NCBI RefSeq assembly: GCF_024756235.1
Contig: NZ_JANUGY010000002.1
Location: 680,746 to 744,745 of the forward strand
Direction of reading: 5' to 3'
From: Massilia kyonggiensis
GTDB taxonomy: Bacteria > Pseudomonadota > Gammaproteobacteria > Burkholderiales > Burkholderiaceae_D
Length of the DNA stretch: 64,000 nucleotides
Part shown: positions 41,734 to 52,654 of the stretch, piece after piece
How the letters are laid out: each line of letters opens with the position of its first letter
Numbering within the stretch: the first letter of the stretch is position 1
Translations under genes and position numbers: made by a program
The notes under the pieces: generated by a model
The model's database searches: none
Seen by the model: the letters and a program-made list of their open reading frames with translations, nothing else
What the model was told of the DNA's origin: nothing

Positions 41734-42945
41734 ATGGACATTGGGCAATCGCAGTTGCAGTCTTTGCACTTCCTGGTCGCGGAAGCGGACCCGGTACAGC
41801 GCCGCGCGCTGATCGAGGCGCTGGGGCAAGTGGGCGCCACGCGCGTCACCGACGTGCCGGACGGCCCGATGGCCCTGCGCACCCTGCAGGCCGGCTTCAC
41901 GCCGAAGATCGACGTCGCCGTCCTCGACCTCGACCTGGGCGGCATGGATGGCCTGGAGCTGCTGCGTGCGATCGCCGCGCTGAAATCGGGCGTGCGGCTG
42001 ATCGTCGTCGGCGCCCAGCCCGCGAGCGTGCTGTTTTCCGTCGAGAGCCTCGCCCAGGCGCACGGCGTCGACCTGCTGGGCACCGTCGCCAAGCCCGTCA
42101 CGAGCACCAAACTCAAGGCCTTGCTGGACAATTACCAGACGCCGCGACGCGCGCCGGCGCCGGCGCCCGGTCCCAGCTTCACGTTCGCCGAGGTGGGCGT
42201 GGGCCTGCAGAAGCGCCAGTTCGAACCGTTTTTCCAGCCCAAGATCGAGCTCGCGACAGGCCAGGTGAAAGGCCTGGAGACGTTCGCCCGCTGGCGCCAT
42301 CCCGAGCACGGCGTGCTGGGACCGTCTTCCTTCATCGGTGCGCTGGAAGCGAACAACCGCGTCGACTTCCTCGACTGGACGATGCTGGAAATGTCGGTGG
42401 AACGGTGCCGCCGCTACCACGACCAGGGGATCCCGATCTCGATTTCCCTGAACCTGGCGCCGGAGACGCTGGCGCATCCGAACTTCATCCGCCAGGTGAG
42501 TTCGACGATGCAGCGCCATGGCGTGCTGCCGGATTACCTGACGTTCGAGATGACGGAATCCTCGATCCTCAGCTTCGACGCCGACTTCATCGAACGTCTC
42601 GTGCGCCTGCGCATGATGGGCTTCGGCCTCGCCATCGACGACTACGGCACGGGGCGCTCGAACCTGCAGATCCTCGCGCGCATCCCGTTCTCGGAACTGA
42701 AGATCGACCGGTCGTTCGTGGACGGCGCATCGAAAAAGCGCCCGCTGGGCACCGTGCTGAAATCCTGCCTGGGACTGGCGCACAGCCTCGATCGCATGTC
42801 CGTCGCCGTCGGCGTGGAGACGCGGCAGGACTGGGATTTCCTGCAGGGGCTCGGGTGCACGTATGCGCAGGGGTACCACATCGCCAATCCGATGCCGGCC
42901 GACGAGTTTCCCGGGTGGCTGGAGGACTGGCGGCACTTCTTCTGA
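41734..42945 (+). CDS. Receiver-EAL protein with a variant EAL motif
   Basis: The 403-residue cytoplasmic protein has an N-terminal receiver domain (about 10-130) with the phosphoacceptor Asp64 in VLDLDLGGMDG and a Lys in VAKPVTS; the Thr/Ser switch position seems to be Gly. A C-terminal EAL domain follows (about 155-395). Its signature reads ETF (182-184) instead of EAL, but the metal and catalytic positions around LNLAPETL, FEMTESSI, IDDYGTG, LKIDRSFV and the GVET motif are kept. It is therefore a possible c-di-GMP phosphodiesterase of altered activity, or a c-di-GMP-binding protein. No cognate kinase is adjacent. Confidence 0.88.
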   Translation: MDIGQSQLQSLHFLVAEADPVQRRALIEALGQVGATRVTDVPDGPMALRTLQAGFTPKIDVAVLDLDLGGMDGLELLRAIAALKSGVRLIVVGAQPASVLFSVESLAQAHGVDLLGTVAKPVTSTKLKALLDNYQTPRRAPAPAPGPSFTFAEVGVGLQKRQFEPFFQPKIELATGQVKGLETFARWRHPEHGVLGPSSFIGALEANNRVDFLDWTMLEMSVERCRRYHDQGIPISISLNLAPETLAHPNFIRQVSSTMQRHGVLPDYLTFEMTESSILSFDADFIERLVRLRMMGFGLAIDDYGTGRSNLQILARIPFSELKIDRSFVDGASKKRPLGTVLKSCLGLAHSLDRMSVAVGVETRQDWDFLQGLGCTYAQGYHIANPMPADEFPGWLEDWRHFF

Positions 42946-42979
42946 CACTGCGGCTTCGTTGCGCGCCGCGGGCCAATTC

Positions 42980-43019
42980 GGGGTCAGAGCCCAAAAAAGC
43001 ATATTCGGGCTCTGACCCC
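42980..43019. terminator. Convergent-gene terminator hairpin formed by a perfect 13-base inverted repeat
   Basis: GGGGTCAGAGCCC (42980-42992) is the exact inverse complement of 43007-43019, with a 14-base loop containing AAAAAAGC. It lies between the receiver-EAL gene and ppsR, which converge here, and the right arm touches the ppsR stop codon. The element has the look of a dispersed repeat; no second copy is evident in this window. Confidence 0.7.
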
Positions 43020-43867
43020 TAGTATTCGCGGCGGTCCGGCTTGATCTCCTGCAGGATGGTCGTCGCGATCTCCTCGATCGACTTGGTGGTCGACGACAGC
43101 CACCGGATCCCTTCGCGCCGCATCAGCTGCTCGGCCTCGTTCACCTCGTAGCGGCAGTTTTCCAGCGACGCATACTTGCTGCCCGCGCGCCGCTCGTTGC
43201 GGATCTCGGACAGGCGCTCCGGCGTGATCGTCAGGCCGAAGATCTTGTGCTTGAACTGCGGCAGCGCCGACGGCAGCTTGTTGCGCTCGAAATCGTCCGG
43301 GATCAGCGGGTAGTTCGCCGCCTTGATCCCGTACTGCATCGCCAGGTACAGGCTCGTCGGCGTCTTGCCCGAGCGCGACACGCCCACGAGGATCACGTCC
43401 GCGTCGGCCAGGTTCTTGTGCGACTGGCCGTCGTCGTGCGCCAGCGAGAAGTTGATGGCCTCGATGCGGTTCTTGTATTCCTCCGTGTCGACGACGTTGT
43501 GGATGCGGCCGATTGTGTGCGTCGATTTCACGCGCAGCTCCTGCTCGAGCGGGGCGACGAAGGTCTGGAACAAATCCATGTGCATGCCCTGCGCGGCGCG
43601 GATCACGGCGGACAGGTCGTGCTTCACGAGCGTGGAAAACACGATCGGGCGCTGGTTGTCGGCGATCGCGGCGTCGTTGATGCGGCGGGCGGCGGCGTAG
43701 GCCTTGTCGATCGTGTCGATGAAGGGCAGGCGGATCTGCCGGAAGCGCATCTCGAACTGGCTCAGCACCGCGTGGCCGAAGGTTTCCGCCGTGATGCCTG
43801 TGCCGTCGGAAACGAAGAAAACGGTGCGCGCGGCGTTCGGACTGGCTGGGGTGCTCGGGATGGACAT
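43019..43867 (-). CDS. ppsR: Phosphoenolpyruvate synthase regulatory protein (kinase/pyrophosphorylase)
   Basis: The 282-residue DUF299 protein inactivates PEP synthase by ADP-dependent phosphorylation of a threonine and reverses this with phosphate. The family P-loop [15 protein letters not shown] is intact, and [22 protein letters not shown] marks the N-terminus. It is encoded divergently from ppsA, its known target, across 274 bases; this pairing supports the call. The 3' end meets an inverted-repeat terminator. Confidence 0.95.
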   Translation of the reverse strand: MSIPSTPASPNAARTVFFVSDGTGITAETFGHAVLSQFEMRFRQIRLPFIDTIDKAYAAARRINDAAIADNQRPIVFSTLVKHDLSAVIRAAQGMHMDLFQTFVAPLEQELRVKSTHTIGRIHNVVDTEEYKNRIEAINFSLAHDDGQSHKNLADADVILVGVSRSGKTPTSLYLAMQYGIKAANYPLIPDDFERNKLPSALPQFKHKIFGLTITPERLSEIRNERRAGSKYASLENCRYEVNEAEQLMRREGIRWLSSTTKSIEEIATTILQEIKPDRREY

Positions 43868-44141
43868 GATGTTTTTTAGACAGATAATGACAAAGTTGCA
43901 GCTTGTTGGGCTGTGAAACCCGGTCGCGCGCGGTAAAATGCTTGGGAACGGGTTGTTGGATTGTGCTTTACGACGCCAAGAATAACAAGAAATCCCCCGG
44001 AAACTCGACCAGCCTGCCGCGCGAAGCCCGCCTTGAGCAACGATTGCTCGGCCCGCCGCCGCTGCCTAGCCAGGCTCGTCCGTCCTCCGGCCGTCGGCCC
44101 ATCCGCCGTACAGATTTCCATCATCAAAAAGGTGTTTTACC

Positions 44142-46595
<2,454 letters not shown>

Positions 46596-46612
46596 ACATT
46601 GATCCGCTGATG

Positions 46613-46644
46613 AAAAAACCGCTGCCCCGGCAGCGGTTTTTTTT
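46613..46644. terminator. Bidirectional intrinsic terminator between ppsA and the TPR gene
   Basis: AACCGCTGC (46617-46625) pairs with GCAGCGGTT (46630-46638) around CCCG. A run of A residues on the left and T residues on the right give a usable T-tract for both converging genes. Confidence 0.88.
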
Positions 46645-47593
46645 ATGCGTGGGCTTCGGTGCCGTGTAATTGCCTGAACGCCCGCTGGAACTCATCCAGA
46701 TGGCGCGTAAACGGCGGCGGCGCGACCGCCCGCAGGCGCGCCAGCAGCGCCTCGCCTTCCGCCACGCGCTCCGTTTCCAGGCAGGCGCGCAACAGGTGGA
46801 ACGCCGCCTGCGGACCGTGCCGGGCAGGTTCGTAGACGGGGCCGACGAGCGTGACGATCAGGCCCGTGTGGCCATACTGCCCCAGGTCGGCCGCCATCGT
46901 CATCAGTGCGCTGCCGTCCACCTCTTCCTCGGCCAGCACGGCCGTGTACTGTTCGCGCGCCGCCGGGAGGTCGCCGGCGGCGAGATGGTGTCGGGCCAGC
47001 AGGAGCCGCGCGCGCCAGCTGCGGGGCAGGGCGCACGCTTCCTGCAGCGCCTGCAGGAATCCTGCTTCGCCCGCGCGCGCGCGCTCGACGGCCAGCCAGC
47101 CGTTCAACCCGTGCTCGAAGTTCGGGTCGAGCCGGATGGCACGCCGCAGCAGGTCGGACGCGCCCGCCGCATCGTCCCGGTCGTGCTTCACCTTGGCGAG
47201 GTTGGTGAGCAGCGCGGCCGTCTCGCCGCAGGTCCGGATACCGGCCTGCAGCACGGCCTCGGCCTCGTCGTGCCGGCCGCTTTCCAGCAGCACGATGCCG
47301 TGCGTGACATGGCTGCGTTCCGGCAGGCCGTCGATCTCGACGAGGCGCGCCGCCGCCGTCATCAACTCGGGCGCGAAGCCGTCGGACAGCGCGGTGAGGA
47401 TGGTGCCGTACAACGCGTCCGGCGTGTCCCAGTGCTGTTTCAGTTGCGGGTGCAGCACCTTGTCGCGCCATTCTTCCCGCGACATCGCCACCTGGCGGCC
47501 GTGCTCGTCGTAGGCGGTGATGCCGTCGTGGAGGGTGGGTGCCGGGGCGGCGGTCGGGCGGGTGCGCAAGGCGGCGAGCAGGCGTCGGAACAT
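46643..47593 (-). CDS. Tetratricopeptide-repeat protein of unknown role
   Basis: The 316-residue protein has no signal peptide or membrane segment. From about residue 80 it shows TPR-like helical pairs (for example HGIVLLESGRHDEAEAVLQAGI, LTNLAKVKHDRDDAAGASDLLRRAIRLDPNFEHGLNG and ARHHLAAGDLPAAREQYTAVL). The N-terminal part contains DGITAYDEHGRQVAMSREEWRDKVL, a short module I have no name for. Such proteins usually scaffold other proteins. It is convergent with ppsA and shares its terminator; no partner gene is adjacent. Confidence 0.8.
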   Translation of the reverse strand: MFRRLLAALRTRPTAAPAPTLHDGITAYDEHGRQVAMSREEWRDKVLHPQLKQHWDTPDALYGTILTALSDGFAPELMTAAARLVEIDGLPERSHVTHGIVLLESGRHDEAEAVLQAGIRTCGETAALLTNLAKVKHDRDDAAGASDLLRRAIRLDPNFEHGLNGWLAVERARAGEAGFLQALQEACALPRSWRARLLLARHHLAAGDLPAAREQYTAVLAEEEVDGSALMTMAADLGQYGHTGLIVTLVGPVYEPARHGPQAAFHLLRACLETERVAEGEALLARLRAVAPPPFTRHLDEFQRAFRQLHGTEAHA

Positions 47594-47724
47594 GGCGGAT
47601 CTCCAGGAAACGATGACGCATTATTGGCGTTCATTTCCGCATGGAAATTGATCTTCCCCGTCCAGTGGCAGCGACGCGATGTGCATCAACGCGGGAAGGA
47701 TGTTGAGCCTGAAGCAACAAATTG

Positions 47725-47752
47725 TTGACTTGGCACGGAAAAACGTTACACT
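47725..47752 (+). promoter_or_regulatory. Putative sigma70 promoter for the six-cysteine protein gene
   Basis: TTGACT (47725-47730) and TACACT (47747-47752) are 16 bases apart. The start codon lies about 28 bases past the -10 hexamer. Confidence 0.6.
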
Positions 47753-47780
47753 TTGGCAAATATTTTTGTCGAGGACATGA

Positions 47781-48143
47781 ATGAAGCGCTTTGCCTGGTT
47801 GACGATCATGATGGGTTCCCTGTGGGCGGGAGCGGGACATGCCGCCGATGCGGGGCTGTGCAAATCGATGTGCAGCGCCGAAAAACGCGAATGCCGGGCG
47901 AACGTGCGCGGACTGGCTGCCGACGACGGCAAGCCGTTGCTCGAGATGGCCGAGCGCAATCCGATGGCGCGCGCGGCACAGGAGGCGGTGCCGGCGCCGG
48001 CGGGACAGGCCATCGACAATGCCGGCACGCAAACGCGCAGGATCGACAAATCGGCGCAATGCGACACCACTTACCTGCGCTGCGTCCGCGCCTGCGCCGC
48101 GCCGGCCGACGCCGTGCTCGTCAAGCCGAAGCAGGACCGTTGA
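47781..48143 (+). CDS. Exported six-cysteine protein with mirror-symmetric cysteine spacing
   Basis: I do not recognise a family. The 120-residue protein has a signal peptide (MKRFAWLTIMMGSLWAGAGHA). The mature part has exactly six cysteines in two triplets with mirror spacing: C27-x3-C31-x6-C38 near the N-terminus and C94-x6-C101-x3-C105 near the C-terminus. This pattern suggests two helices laid antiparallel and stapled by three disulfides, as in helical hairpin proteins, with a Pro/Ala-rich connection between them. It is probably periplasmic and needs DsbA-type oxidation. A good promoter lies upstream and a candidate small RNA begins at its stop codon. Confidence 0.75.
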   Translation: MKRFAWLTIMMGSLWAGAGHAADAGLCKSMCSAEKRECRANVRGLAADDGKPLLEMAERNPMARAAQEAVPAPAGQAIDNAGTQTRRIDKSAQCDTTYLRCVRACAAPADAVLVKPKQDR

Positions 48144-48167
48144 CTCCGCGCACAGACGCGTTAGACT
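48140..48167 (+). promoter_or_regulatory. Putative promoter overlapping the stop codon of the six-cysteine gene
   Basis: TTGACT (48140-48145) and TAGACT (48162-48167) are 16 bases apart. Transcription would begin near 48174, inside the gap before the nfeD gene. Confidence 0.6.
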
Positions 48168-48173
48168 GGCGAT

Positions 48174-48257
48174 AACGAGTTGATCACCCACACGATCATT
48201 GGACCCGCTCTCATTCATGGAACCCTCGCCACCCACAGCGGGCGGCGGGGGTTTTTT
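48174..48257 (+). ncRNA. Candidate small RNA of about 84 nt with intrinsic terminator
   Basis: A promoter at 48140-48167 is followed after about 50 bases by a strong terminator. The stretch has no convincing coding potential. The 5' part (about 48174-48215) is largely unpaired and could be a seed region. The alternative reading is an attenuated leader of the downstream nfeD operon, whose start codon is at 48287. Confidence 0.45.
48223..48257 (+). terminator. Strong intrinsic terminator upstream of the nfeD operon
   Basis: CCCTCGCC (48223-48230) pairs with GGCGGGGG (48244-48251), extended inward by CCC/GGG after one mismatch, with loop ACAGC and six T residues (48252-48257). Confidence 0.85.
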
Positions 48258-48286
48258 ATCCGTTCGATCCAACCACGGAGGCAATC

Positions 48287-48709
48287 ATGGCTGACTGGAT
48301 GGGCTGGCTCGTAGCGGCCGGCGTTCTCGTGATCCTGGAACTGTTCACCGGGACGTTTTATCTGCTGATGATCGCCATCGGCCTCGCGGTCGGCGGCATC
48401 GTGGCGCTCGCCGGTGCCGGCGGTCCCGCGCAGGCGATCGCCGCCGCCATCGTGGGCGTGCTCGCGACGGGGCTGCTGCACCGCTCGCGCTTCGGCCACC
48501 CTGCGAAGGCGGACGCGCAGCGCGACCGCAACGTCAATCTCGACATCGGCCAGCGCGTGACCGTTCCCGCCTGGGACAACGGCCGCGCGCGCGTGATGTA
48601 CCGCGGCGCACTGTGGGACGTGGAGCTCGGGCAGGGCGTCGCGCCGCATGCGGGCGAGTTCCGCATCGTCGAGGTGCACGGCAGCCGGCTCGTGGTGGGC
48701 AATCCATGA
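48287..48709 (+). CDS. Short NfeD family membrane protein
   Basis: The 140-residue protein has an N-terminal membrane block (about residues 7-62) and a C-terminal soluble OB-fold domain (about 85-138; LDIGQRVTVPAWDNGRARVMYRGALWDVEL), the form called NfeD1b without the protease domain. NfeD proteins work with SPFH/stomatin partners in membrane microdomains; a stomatin gene lies two genes downstream. CGGAGG precedes the start. Its stop overlaps the next gene by four bases (ATGA). Confidence 0.9.
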   Translation: MADWMGWLVAAGVLVILELFTGTFYLLMIAIGLAVGGIVALAGAGGPAQAIAAAIVGVLATGLLHRSRFGHPAKADAQRDRNVNLDIGQRVTVPAWDNGRARVMYRGALWDVELGQGVAPHAGEFRIVEVHGSRLVVGNP

Positions 48710-49065
48710 CCAAGAAGCATGTCCTGACCCTGCTGGTGGCACTGACGCTCGTGTTCGGCGTCGTCGATGCGCGCGAGATGGAACTGGGCGTCCAGTCGAA
48801 CGGCTGGGCCGTCCTGTCGACGGTGCTGTTCAGCTTCCTGAGCTTTTGCTGGTACCGCCTCGACAGCGACGCGCGCCACTACCGCCGCACGGCCCTGCTC
48901 AACGTGGGGATCGTCATGATCGCGATCTTCGCCGTGCCTTACTACCTCGTGCGCAGCCGTCCGGCCGGACAAAAGGGCCGCGCGCTGCTGCGTCTCGCCG
49001 GCTTCTGCCTCGTGCTCGTCGCTTCGGCGGGCCTCGGCGGCGTCGCCTACGAACTGCTCGCCTGA
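48706..49065 (+). CDS. Small membrane protein, paralogue A of the SPFH operon
   Basis: The 119-residue protein has about four hydrophobic segments (residues 6-20, 33-47, 64-82, 93-116). I do not recognise a named family. Its core WYRLDSDARHYRRTALL and PYYLVRSRPAGQKGRALL is shared almost position for position with the protein encoded at 50119-50469. It overlaps nfeD by four bases and lies 27 bases before the SPFH gene, so all three are probably made together. A role as a partner of the SPFH complex is inferred from position. Confidence 0.8.
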   Translation: MTKKHVLTLLVALTLVFGVVDAREMELGVQSNGWAVLSTVLFSFLSFCWYRLDSDARHYRRTALLNVGIVMIAIFAVPYYLVRSRPAGQKGRALLRLAGFCLVLVASAGLGGVAYELLA

Positions 49066-49092
49066 CCATCACCTTTTCAAGGAAGGAAGCCC

Positions 49093-50022
49093 ATGGAATT
49101 CACGTTCGGAACCGTCGCGCTGGTGATCTTCATCGTCGCCATCGTGTTCGTCATCAAGACCATCAACGTCGTGCCGCAGCAGCACGCGTGGGTGGTGGAA
49201 CGGCTCGGCAAGTACCACGCCACCTTGGCGCCGGGCCTGAACATCGTCGTGCCCTTCGTCGACCGCATCGCCTACAAGCACAGCCTGAAGGAGATCCCGC
49301 TCGACGTGCCGCCGCAGGTCTGCATCACGAAGGACAACACGCAGCTGCAGGTCGACGGCATCCTGTATTTCCAGGTGACGGACGCAATGCGCGCCTCATA
49401 CGGCGCGTCGAACTACATCCAGGCCATCACCCAGCTGGCGCAGACGACCCTGCGTTCCGTGATCGGCCGCATGGAGCTCGACAAGACGTTCGAGGAGCGC
49501 GACCACATCAACACGACGGTCGTCAACGCGATCGACGAATCGGCCGCCAACTGGGGCGTCAAGGTGCTGCGCTACGAGATCAAGGACCTCACGCCGCCCG
49601 CCGAGATCCTGCACGCGATGCAGCGCCAGATCACTGCGGAGCGCGAGAAGCGCGCGCTGATCGCCGCGTCGGAAGGCCGGCGCCAGGAAGCCATCAATAT
49701 CGCGAGCGGCGAGCGGGAAGCCGCCATCGCGCGGTCGGAAGGCGAGAAGCAGGCCGCCATCAACCGCGCGCAGGGCGAGGCCGCCGCCATCGTCGCGCTG
49801 GCCGACGCGAGCGCCAGCGCGCTGCGCCAGGTGGGCGAGGCGATCCGTTCGCCGGGCGGCATCGATGCCGTCAACCTGCGCGTGGCCGAAGAGTACGTGC
49901 ACGCCTTCGGCAACCTGGCCAAGACCAACAACTCGATCATCGTCCCGGCCGACATGGGCGACATGAGCGGCCTGATCGCGTCGGCGCTGACGATCGTGAA
50001 GTCGCAGAAGCCGTTGGTGTGA
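49093..50022 (+). CDS. SPFH/stomatin-like membrane protein (QmcA type)
   Basis: The 309-residue protein has one N-terminal membrane helix (about 4-22), an SPFH/band 7 domain (about 25-190; NVVPQQHAWVVERLGKYHATLAPGLNIVVPFVDRI) and an Ala/Glu-rich coiled coil (about 190-265) ending in KPLV. It is close to QmcA/stomatin, which form large rings in membranes and modulate proteases such as FtsH. AAGGAAGG precedes the start. It is bracketed by NfeD and by two paralogous small membrane proteins. Confidence 0.93.
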   Translation: MEFTFGTVALVIFIVAIVFVIKTINVVPQQHAWVVERLGKYHATLAPGLNIVVPFVDRIAYKHSLKEIPLDVPPQVCITKDNTQLQVDGILYFQVTDAMRASYGASNYIQAITQLAQTTLRSVIGRMELDKTFEERDHINTTVVNAIDESAANWGVKVLRYEIKDLTPPAEILHAMQRQITAEREKRALIAASEGRRQEAINIASGEREAAIARSEGEKQAAINRAQGEAAAIVALADASASALRQVGEAIRSPGGIDAVNLRVAEEYVHAFGNLAKTNNSIIVPADMGDMSGLIASALTIVKSQKPLV

Positions 50023-50118
50023 TGATGATCAACGGCAATTTCACGCGGTTCCCTAAGCTGTTGGACGTCGTCTAACCGCGCCGCCAGGAGAGCCTTCCGC
50101 GGCGCACGAGGAGCCGCG

Positions 50119-50469
50119 ATGAGTCACCAGCGTGTCGTGTTGTGGATCATGGTCCTGATGGCCGGCACGGGCCTGCTCGACGCCGGCCATGCCGACGCGG
50201 CCGCGCAGCTGCACCTCGTCGTCAGCGTCGCCGTCAGCTACCTGGGCTTCCTGTGGTACCGCGGCGACAGCGACGCGCGCGGGTTCCGGAGGCCGCGCTG
50301 GCTCAGCGTGGCCGTCGTGGCGTTCACGGTCGCCATGATTCCCTGGTATCTCGTACGCAGCCGCGGGGAAGGGGAGCGTGGCCGCGCACTGATGGCGTAC
50401 GCCGCCTGCCTCGCGGCGGCGGCGTTTGCCGTGTGGGTGGGCATGGCCATCCACATCGGTTTGACTTAA
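50119..50469 (+). CDS. Small membrane protein, paralogue B of the SPFH operon
   Basis: The 116-residue protein has about four hydrophobic segments and shares with the product of 48706-49065 the blocks FLWYRGDSDARGFRR and PWYLVRSRGEGERGRAL. The pair seems to have arisen by duplication around the SPFH gene. AGGAG precedes the ATG by about eight bases. The 96-base gap from the SPFH stop contains no clear terminator. Its 3' end overlaps the convergent TonB receptor gene by four bases. Function unknown. Confidence 0.78.
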   Translation: MSHQRVVLWIMVLMAGTGLLDAGHADAAAQLHLVVSVAVSYLGFLWYRGDSDARGFRRPRWLSVAVVAFTVAMIPWYLVRSRGEGERGRALMAYAACLAAAAFAVWVGMAIHIGLT

Positions 50470-52637
50470 AAATCCACCGTCGCCGACACGGTGAACGTGC
50501 GCGGCGCGCCGAGCACGAGATAGCCATACCCCGGATACCCGCCTGCCGACGCCCAGTAATTCCGCCCGAACGCATTGTCCACGCGCGCGCGCACCGTGAC
50601 GTCGCGGTCGAGCACGCGCGTGGCATACGTGGCGCCCAGGTCGAGGCGCGTCCACGACGGCAGCTTCTGCGTATTGGCCGCATCCGCGTACTGGTGCGAC
50701 GTGTACACGGCGCGCGCGTTCAGCGACAGGCCCGCCACGTGCGGCACGTCCCAGTCGGCGCCGAGGTTCAGCTGCGTGCCGGGCACGCCGATCGCATCCT
50801 TGCCGTCGTTGATTGCGCCGGCCGTGCGGCGCTGTTCGGCGTCCAGCAGCGTGAGGCCGCCGAGCACGCGCAGGCCGTGCATCGGCAGGCCGAACACGGA
50901 CAATTCGAGGCCCTGGTTGCGCTGTTCGCCGAACAGCCCGAAATGGCGGTTCTGCACATAGCCCAGCGGTTGCGCCGTCGTGAACAGCGCGGCGCTGACG
51001 CCGAACTTGCCGCTGTCGTACTTCACGCCGACTTCCTTCTGGCGCGACGTGTAGGGCGCGAAAATCTCGCCCTGGTTGTCGATGTTGGTGCCGGATGCCG
51101 TCGGCCCCTGCTGCAGCGCCTCGATATAGTTCGCGTAGATCGACACGTTCTTTACGGGCTTGTAGACGATGCCCGCGACCGGCGTGTTGGCGCTTTCGTC
51201 GTAGGCGCTGTTCTGCGCGCCCGTGTTGTAGTCGTAGCCGTAGGACTTGATGCGCTGGTGGCGCACGCCGGCCGTCACGCGCACGGTGTCGTCGAGGAAG
51301 GACAGCGTGTCCGCCACCGCATAGCTGGACAGGATGCTCTTCGCCGTCAGCAGCGGATTCGCCAGCGAGCCGCCGGTGAAGGCATTGGCGGCCGGTGCCG
51401 CGACGTCGACCGGACGGTACAGGTTCGACCTCCAGCCGGCGAAGTCGCCGAACGCGTACGCATTGTCCGACTTCGACTCGAACGCCGATGCGGTGGCGCT
51501 GACCGTGTGCTTGACGGTGCCCGTCGCGAAGTCGCCGCGCACGCCGATCTCGCCGGTGCGGACATTGTCCTTGCGCTCGTTGTCGAAGCGGGTCATCACG
51601 GTGCCGCCATTGTTGTCGGTCGTCGTCGGCGACGAGATCACGTTCGATTCGCGGCCTTCGCGCGCGCCTGCCGCCGCCCACGCGACCACGTGCGGCGCCA
51701 GGTCGACTTCGCCGCGCAGGGTGCCGAACGTGTCGCGCTCGTTCGAATGCGTCCACGGCTGGGCGAAGTTGCTGTCCGCTTCCGGCGCGGCCGGGATGGC
51801 GAGGCCCGCGCCGACGGTCACGCTGGGGCGGCCGTTGCGCAGTTGATGGTCCTGGTAGCCCACGTCGGCCGACACGCGGTAGTTGTCGCCGCGGTAGTCC
51901 AGGCCGACGGAGAACACGGACAGCTCGCGCTGCTCGCGGTCGATGGCCGTGTCGCCGTCGCGCCGCACCGCGTTCACGCGGATGCCGGCCCGGTTGTTCG
52001 GCCCGAAGCGACGCGCGACGTCGGCCGCGACATACGCCTGGCCGCCCGATTCGACGCCCGCCGTCACTTCGTTGAGCGGGACGTTCGGTGCGCGCTTGGG
52101 CAACAGGTTGATCATGCCGCCGATGCCGCCGCCGCCCGGCGCCGCGCCGTTGATGAAGCTGTTCGCGCCGCGCAGCACTTCCACGCGTTCCAGCAGTTCG
52201 CTGGCCACGAACTGGCGCGGCAATAAACCGTATAAACCGTTATACGCGAGGTCGTCCGAGTTCACCGCGAAGCCGCGGATCACGTACAGCTCCTGGTAAT
52301 TGCCGAAGCCGCGTGCCACGCGCACGGACGGATCGTTCTGCACGACGTCCGCGACGCTCCTGGCCTGCTGGTCCTGGATCAGCGCGTGCGTGTAATTGGT
52401 GGCGTTGAACGGCGCGTCCATGATGTCCACGTTCCCCAGCAGGCCGAGACGCCCGCCGCGCGCCACCTGGCCGCCGGCATAGGCGGATGGCAGGCCCTGC
52501 GCGGAAGCATCGGCGGACGCGGTGACGACCACGGTGGCAATGTTCTCGTCGACTGTTTGCGCCGAGGCCGATGTGGCGAGCAGGAGGGCGCCGAGGGCGA
52601 TCGGCGTGAGGATGTGGGGGAACGGTACGCGCTTCAT
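50466..52637 (-). CDS. TonB-dependent siderophore receptor
   Basis: The 723-residue outer-membrane receptor has a signal peptide (MKRVPFPHILTPIALGALLLATSASA), a plug domain (about 35-170; ARSVADVVQNDPSVRVARGFGNYQELYVIRGF, LERVEVLRGANSFINGAAPGGGGIGGMINLLPKRAP) and a 22-strand barrel ending in VSATVDF with the terminal Phe. The plug has the features of ferric siderophore receptors. A Fur box lies 18 bases upstream of the start. It is divergent from a PepSY gene, a common partnership for iron release from the imported siderophore. The siderophore is not predictable here. Confidence 0.94.
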   Translation of the reverse strand: MKRVPFPHILTPIALGALLLATSASAQTVDENIATVVVTASADASAQGLPSAYAGGQVARGGRLGLLGNVDIMDAPFNATNYTHALIQDQQARSVADVVQNDPSVRVARGFGNYQELYVIRGFAVNSDDLAYNGLYGLLPRQFVASELLERVEVLRGANSFINGAAPGGGGIGGMINLLPKRAPNVPLNEVTAGVESGGQAYVAADVARRFGPNNRAGIRVNAVRRDGDTAIDREQRELSVFSVGLDYRGDNYRVSADVGYQDHQLRNGRPSVTVGAGLAIPAAPEADSNFAQPWTHSNERDTFGTLRGEVDLAPHVVAWAAAGAREGRESNVISSPTTTDNNGGTVMTRFDNERKDNVRTGEIGVRGDFATGTVKHTVSATASAFESKSDNAYAFGDFAGWRSNLYRPVDVAAPAANAFTGGSLANPLLTAKSILSSYAVADTLSFLDDTVRVTAGVRHQRIKSYGYDYNTGAQNSAYDESANTPVAGIVYKPVKNVSIYANYIEALQQGPTASGTNIDNQGEIFAPYTSRQKEVGVKYDSGKFGVSAALFTTAQPLGYVQNRHFGLFGEQRNQGLELSVFGLPMHGLRVLGGLTLLDAEQRRTAGAINDGKDAIGVPGTQLNLGADWDVPHVAGLSLNARAVYTSHQYADAANTQKLPSWTRLDLGATYATRVLDRDVTVRARVDNAFGRNYWASAGGYPGYGYLVLGAPRTFTVSATVDF

Positions 52638-52654
52638 GGCAATGTTGTTTGATT

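Noticed and set aside
48144..48286. Considered a tRNA or known riboswitch
   Set aside because: No cloverleaf or recognised riboswitch core is present; the promoter-terminator layout is better explained as a small RNA or attenuated leader.
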